This document shows, in pieces, positions 60,684-64,000 of a DNA stretch of 64,000 nucleotides. The notes under the pieces were generated by a model. The model had not been told where the DNA came from. It ran no database searches and worked only from the letters and a program-made list of their open reading frames with translations. Origin of the DNA: Spirosoma radiotolerans (lineage in GTDB: Bacteria; Bacteroidota; Bacteroidia; Cytophagales; Spirosomataceae); NCBI RefSeq assembly GCF_000974425.1, contig NZ_CP010429.1:3410001-3474000 (forward strand). The letters are read 5' to 3'. The translations under genes were made by a program, and so were the position numbers. The first letter of the stretch is position 1, and each line of letters opens with the position of its first letter.

Positions 60684-60992
60684 ATGTCTACACACACATA
60701 TACGGATATAACCTTACCTGAACTGGAGGAACTTCGTAACCAACCACACACGGCGATTGTCGATGTGCGGGATGAGTGGGAGTTCGACGAATTTAATATT
60801 GGTGGCCTTAATATACCGCTCCCTGACATTCGCGCCCGAAAAGCGGAAATCCTCCCCTACCAGACGCTAATCGTCATTTGCACCAATGGCGTTCGAAGCC
60901 GGGTAGCTGCCAAAGACTTACGTCGGCAAGCTGAGTTTCAGGACCAAACGATCTACCACCTGCACGGCGGTATAATAGAAGCCGTTGACTAG
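60684..60992 (+). CDS. Rhodanese-like single-domain protein
   Basis: This 102-residue protein contains the rhodanese core (IVDVRDEWEFDEFNIGGLNI, PLPDIRARKAEILP) with the active-site loop VICTNGVRSR, cysteine near residue 75. It can carry sulfane sulfur, and partners are unknown. The ATG at 60684 is used rather than an upstream TTG. Its stop overlaps that of the convergent bestrophin gene by four bases. Confidence 0.88.
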   Translation: MSTHTYTDITLPELEELRNQPHTAIVDVRDEWEFDEFNIGGLNIPLPDIRARKAEILPYQTLIVICTNGVRSRVAAKDLRRQAEFQDQTIYHLHGGIIEAVD

Positions 60993-61918
60993 GTTACGAT
61001 TGTGAACCCTGGCTTGGCAGCCTGTTTGTCTACGTGAGGTAGGTAAATCTGCAAAATATCGTGCACGCCCACACGAATCAATTGACTTAACTGATTCAAG
61101 GGTAAGTCGTTGCGCTCGAATCCAAACGGTTCTTCTATTTCCTCACCAATTAATTCCAGTCCCACCAGGATATACGACGTTAGTAGAACGACCGGAATCG
61201 TCAGATAGCCAAAGGCTGTAATGACCGTGAAGGGCAGCATCATGACATAAAGCATGATAAACAGCTTGATAAACAGCGTATAGGAAAACGGGATTGGCGT
61301 ACTCTTAATGCGTTCACAGACACCACAAACGTCCATGAGTGTCGTTAAATATTGATTCAGATTGATGTGCTGCGACTCGGAGATGTGACCTTCGCGGTAC
61401 AACATCTCCGTTTTCACCCAAAGCTGATTGGCTACACCCGCTGGTTTATGATCGAAATTACTCAAGTTACGTCGCTCACCCACCTCAACCATGTCCAGTT
61501 CGCTGAGATCCGTCATATCGCGCAAATGATTTTTCAGCGCAAATGGGAAATTCGAGATGGCCTTGGCAAAAAAGTGGCGGCTGTTTTCATCCCCTTCGGG
61601 TAAAACAGCATTGAAGAAAATAGCCAGATTACGGCAGTTGTTCACCAATTCACCCCAGGCCTGACGCCCTTCATAGAACCGGTCATACGCGGTGTTTGTC
61701 CTAAAAATGAGCAACAGGCTCAGAAGAATACCCATTGCACTCAAAAAAGAACCGGGCGTGTCTTTCAGACGAATATCCAGGAAAGTCATCTCGCCAATAG
61801 TGACCAACGTTACATAGACTGCGATGACGATCAACTGGCGTAGTAACGCTTTAGCCGTGGGGCCTGTATGAAAGTGCCAGATAGATGGAAATAAACCTTT
61901 GTTCTTGTAAATAATCAT
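60989..61918 (-). CDS. Bestrophin family (UPF0187) channel protein
   Basis: This 309-residue inner-membrane protein has the bestrophin N-terminus (LFPSIWHFHTGPTAKALLRQ), FRTNTAYDRFYEGRQAWGEL near residue 75 (the conserved NxAYxRxxEGRxxWG motif), and the C-terminal helix GLELIGEEIEEPFGFERNDL. Bacterial homologues form pentameric ion channels, and selectivity cannot be judged here. It is convergent with the rhodanese gene, with a four-base overlap. Confidence 0.92.
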   Translation of the reverse strand: MIIYKNKGLFPSIWHFHTGPTAKALLRQLIVIAVYVTLVTIGEMTFLDIRLKDTPGSFLSAMGILLSLLLIFRTNTAYDRFYEGRQAWGELVNNCRNLAIFFNAVLPEGDENSRHFFAKAISNFPFALKNHLRDMTDLSELDMVEVGERRNLSNFDHKPAGVANQLWVKTEMLYREGHISESQHINLNQYLTTLMDVCGVCERIKSTPIPFSYTLFIKLFIMLYVMMLPFTVITAFGYLTIPVVLLTSYILVGLELIGEEIEEPFGFERNDLPLNQLSQLIRVGVHDILQIYLPHVDKQAAKPGFTIVT

Positions 61919-61961
61919 TCTGTTAGTTGAGTACTTGGCTTTTAGTTAACAAGCTAACTCC

Positions 61962-62735
61962 CTAAACAGTTATACTTCCCGCAAAAACACGTTTGGCTGG
62001 GCCAATCAGATAAATAGTATCGAATGTACCATCGCCCGACTGCTTAAAGGACACGCGCAGATTGCCACCAATAGTTTTGATAGCAACAGGATCAGTTAAA
62101 GCCAGTTGCTGGTGGGCGGCTAACGCAACCGCCGTTACGCCCGTGCCGCAGGAATACGTTTCGTCCTCAACACCCCGTTCATAGGTTCTGACAAAAACGG
62201 TATCGTCGGCAAGTACCTGCGCATAATTGACATTCGTACCGCCCGGCTGAAAGGAATCACTGTATCGAATGGCACGACCCTCAGCCACGACATCGAGCGA
62301 CTCCAGGTCATCCACGAATAAGACAACGTGAGGGGAGCCGGTGTTCAGAAAGGTCAGCCCATCTCGGTCTTCGGTTCCTGATACGGCGCTCATTTTCAGT
62401 GAAATACTTTCTTCATCGACAATAGCCGTATGTTCGCCATCTACGGCTATGAACCGCGTTTCCCGATCAAAAAGGCCCAGATCGTGGGCAAACCGAACAA
62501 TACACCGCCCACCGTTGCCACACATGCTGCCTTCCGCTCCATCGGCGTTGAAATAGACCATCCGGAAGTCATAGTCCGAATCGTTCTGCAGCAAAATCAA
62601 CCCATCGGCCCCAATGCCAAATCGGCGATGGCATAAGTGTTCGATAAACGCCTGATCAGTTGCGGGAAACGTTTTATGTCGGTCATCGATCAAGATAAAG
62701 TCGTTGCCGGTACCCTGGTATTTGAAAAAGTCCAT
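61962..62735 (-). CDS. dapF: Diaminopimelate epimerase
   Basis: This 257-residue enzyme converts LL- to meso-diaminopimelate for lysine and peptidoglycan. It begins FFKYQGTGNDFILIDDRHKT. Both catalytic cysteines are present: SMCGNGGRCIVRFAHDLG near residue 72 and YSCGTGVTAVALAAH near residue 207. Length is slightly under the usual 270-280. The rplS gene lies upstream on the same strand but is separated by a terminator. Confidence 0.95.
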   Translation of the reverse strand: MDFFKYQGTGNDFILIDDRHKTFPATDQAFIEHLCHRRFGIGADGLILLQNDSDYDFRMVYFNADGAEGSMCGNGGRCIVRFAHDLGLFDRETRFIAVDGEHTAIVDEESISLKMSAVSGTEDRDGLTFLNTGSPHVVLFVDDLESLDVVAEGRAIRYSDSFQPGGTNVNYAQVLADDTVFVRTYERGVEDETYSCGTGVTAVALAAHQQLALTDPVAIKTIGGNLRVSFKQSGDGTFDTIYLIGPAKRVFAGSITV

Positions 62736-62757
62736 GACATTTGGGCCTATTGACTAC

Positions 62758-62786
62758 AAAAAAAGCCGTCTTTACAGACAGCTTTT
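62758..62786 (-). terminator. rplS terminator
   Basis: Read on the minus strand, a hairpin (62763-62786, AAGC-GTCT paired with AGAC-GCTT with one mismatch) is followed by a run of seven T (62758-62764). It lies 29 bases after the rplS stop codon. Confidence 0.75.
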
Positions 62787-62814
62787 CCAACAATGTTGTG
62801 TAAGATCGAGGCAA

Positions 62815-63189
62815 TTAAGCTGCTGCAACTACTTTTGCTTTACGCTCTTTAACACGAGCAGCCTTACCTTGGCGACCGCGAAGATAGAACAGGCGCGCAC
62901 GGCGAACTTTGCCCAGACGGACGATTTCGACCTTGTCGACATTGGGTGACAGAAGCGGGAAAATGCGTTCAACGCCAACTCCATTTGATACTTTGCGGAC
63001 GGTGAAAGTCTCGCCACCGGTGCTTGGATTACGGCGTTGAATCACCGTTCCTGTGAACACCTGAATACGTTCCTTATTTCCTTCGCGGATTTTAACGTGT
63101 ACGTTCACCGTATCACCCGCCCGGAATTGGGGCAACTCGGTGCGACGCTGCGCGTTGTCTGCCTCCACTAATTTGATTAACTCGCTCAT
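62815..63189 (-). CDS. rplS: 50S ribosomal protein L19
   Basis: This 124-residue protein lies at the interface of the ribosomal subunits. The L19 motifs are clear: [60 protein letters not shown] and [20 protein letters not shown]. The lysine-rich tail is normal. Its promoter element is at 63233-63240. Confidence 0.97.
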   Translation of the reverse strand: MSELIKLVEADNAQRRTELPQFRAGDTVNVHVKIREGNKERIQVFTGTVIQRRNPSTGGETFTVRKVSNGVGVERIFPLLSPNVDKVEIVRLGKVRRARLFYLRGRQGKAARVKERKAKVVAAA

Positions 63190-63232
63190 GACCGTATATA
63201 AATCGCCAGATAACTATTTGCGAAATGAGCCG

Positions 63233-63240
63233 CAAAGATA
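63233..63240 (-). promoter_or_regulatory. -7 element of rplS
   Basis: The minus strand reads TATCTTTG, matching TAnnTTTG, about 44 bases ahead of the rplS start codon. It lies back to back with the plus-strand element at 63264-63271. Confidence 0.55.
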
Positions 63241-63263
63241 GTAATTTTCTCAGTAGGAGAAAA

Positions 63264-63271
63264 TACTTTTG
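63264..63271 (+). promoter_or_regulatory. -7 element of the NAD(P)HX repair gene
   Basis: TACTTTTG matches TAnnTTTG and lies 33 bases before the ATG at 63304. With the rplS element it forms a compact divergent promoter of about 40 bases. Confidence 0.55.
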
Positions 63272-63303
63272 CAAAATTACGTGCGGCACCAACAACCAAC
63301 TTT

Positions 63304-64000
63304 ATGAAAATACTGAACGTTGATCAAATTCGTTCCCTTGACCAATCGACAATACAACACGAACCGATAGCGCCAATTAATTTAATGGAGCGGGCCGCAC
63401 TCACCTTTGTCGACTGGTTCGTTGATCACTTTCCCAGTACAACCAAAACAAAAATTTTCTGTGGATTAGGTAATAACGGGGGCGACGGTTTGGCCATTGC
63501 CCGCTTGTTGCTGGAACGTGAATACCCCGTCGACATCTTCGTTGTGCGCTATGCCCCCCGCGAGTCGGATGATTTTATGCACAACCATCGGCGGCTTAAA
63601 CTCGTTACCGAGAGGGTTCATTACATTGAGTCAACGACCGATATACCGGCCATTCGTCACCATGATGTTGTTATTGACGCTATACTTGGTTCAGGCCTGT
63701 CGCGCCCAACCGAGGGCATTGTCAGTGATACGATCAAAGCGATTAATCGCGCCCCAGCAACGGTTATTTCGGTCGACATTGCCAGCGGACTCTATACCGA
63801 TCAGCCGAATAGCCCGACCGATGTCATTATCGAACCCGATTATACGCTTTCGTTTCAGCTACCCAAACTGGCCTTTATGCTGCCCAAAAACGAACCCTAC
63901 GTGGGTGATTGGCAATTACTGGACATTCGGCTGCATAAACGATTCATTGACCTGGCCCCAACGCCTTATTATTTTACCCAACCCGATGAAGCTCGTCTGT
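63304..64000 (+). CDS. NAD(P)H-hydrate epimerase/dehydratase, N-terminal part (runs off the window)
   Basis: The frame is open from ATG 63304 to the window end, giving about 232 residues. The start MKILNVDQIRSLDQSTIQ and FCGLGNNGGDGLAIARLLLE mark the YjeF_N (NAD(P)HX epimerase) domain. VISVDIASGLYTDQPNSPT and YTLSFQLPKLAFMLPKNEPY follow. In bacteria this domain is usually fused to an ADP-dependent NAD(P)HX dehydratase domain, which would lie beyond the edge. The enzyme repairs hydrated NADH and NADPH. Confidence 0.9.
   Translation, partial: MKILNVDQIRSLDQSTIQHEPIAPINLMERAALTFVDWFVDHFPSTTKTKIFCGLGNNGGDGLAIARLLLEREYPVDIFVVRYAPRESDDFMHNHRRLKLVTERVHYIESTTDIPAIRHHDVVIDAILGSGLSRPTEGIVSDTIKAINRAPATVISVDIASGLYTDQPNSPTDVIIEPDYTLSFQLPKLAFMLPKNEPYVGDWQLLDIRLHKRFIDLAPTPYYFTQPDEARL

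Noticed and set aside
1..64000. CRISPR arrays, insertion sequences, prophage or integrase genes
   Set aside because: No spaced direct-repeat array, transposase, integrase or phage structural gene was seen on either strand. The repeated blocks at 22.1-24.1 kb are paralogous toxin genes.

Overview
The window is chromosomal DNA of a Bacteroidota bacterium, most likely a Cytophagales member close to Spirosoma. Three things point there: several promoters of the Bacteroidota type (TTG or TTTG, about 19-20 bases, then TAnnTTTG); lineage-typical families (LytTR two-component pair, DUF3822 next to coaD, SusC/TonB-like beta-barrel, FucP-type sugar carrier, Omp85-like protein); and a fairly even base composition with weak Shine-Dalgarno sites. 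The genus is an inference.

Layout. 1-9 kb holds housekeeping and stress genes: a transsulfuration enzyme, an FMN reductase, a VOC protein, a cysteine desulfurase divergent from an MscS channel, a double SnoaL-like protein, a FucP-type transporter and a PHB-depolymerase-like esterase. 8.6-13.1 kb is an RNA-repair locus: rtcB and a soluble slipin on the minus strand, divergent from a WYL regulator. The roughly 670-base gap between them is structured and carries a tRNA-like element on the rtcB strand. 13.3-18.1 kb has a TetR-YceI-DsbA-nitroreductase unit and an NmrA-like reductase with an AraC regulator.

18.3-34.7 kb is the accessory heart of the window and joins two peptide systems. The first resembles the Bacillus sporulation-delaying-protein (Sdp) system: five tandem SdpC-type toxin precursors, an SdpA homologue, an SdpB/HTTM homologue, a DCC thiol-oxidoreductase-like protein and a CPBP membrane protease. 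Two of the precursors have 184 identical N-terminal residues, separated only by synonymous changes, and then unrelated hydrophobic mature segments. The second is a class I lanthipeptide-like cluster: a full-length LanB dehydratase, a LanC-like protein lacking all four expected catalytic or zinc residues, a 41-residue precursor absent from ordinary gene calls that has no cysteine, an outer-membrane beta-barrel, a LolA-like periplasmic protein and a LytS/LytTR pair. Missing cysteine and missing zinc site together suggest a dehydrated but uncyclised product.

34.7-41.2 kb has a membrane protein of unknown function, a LacI and an AraC regulator, and a trans-4-hydroxyproline catabolic set (DapA-family deaminase, 4-hydroxyproline epimerase, D-amino-acid oxidoreductase). 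41.3-64 kb is mostly core: an Omp85-like protein, a TPR protein, metG, a DUF2264 protein, an MsbA-like ABC exporter, a CorC/HlyC-type protein, NUDIX, coaD, DUF3822, a frameshifted NUDIX gene, a CBS protein, a RecD-like helicase, DUF4126, htpG, rhodanese, bestrophin, dapF, rplS, and the start of a NAD(P)HX epimerase/dehydratase gene cut by the window edge.

Family calls were made by eye from motifs. No database search was run.
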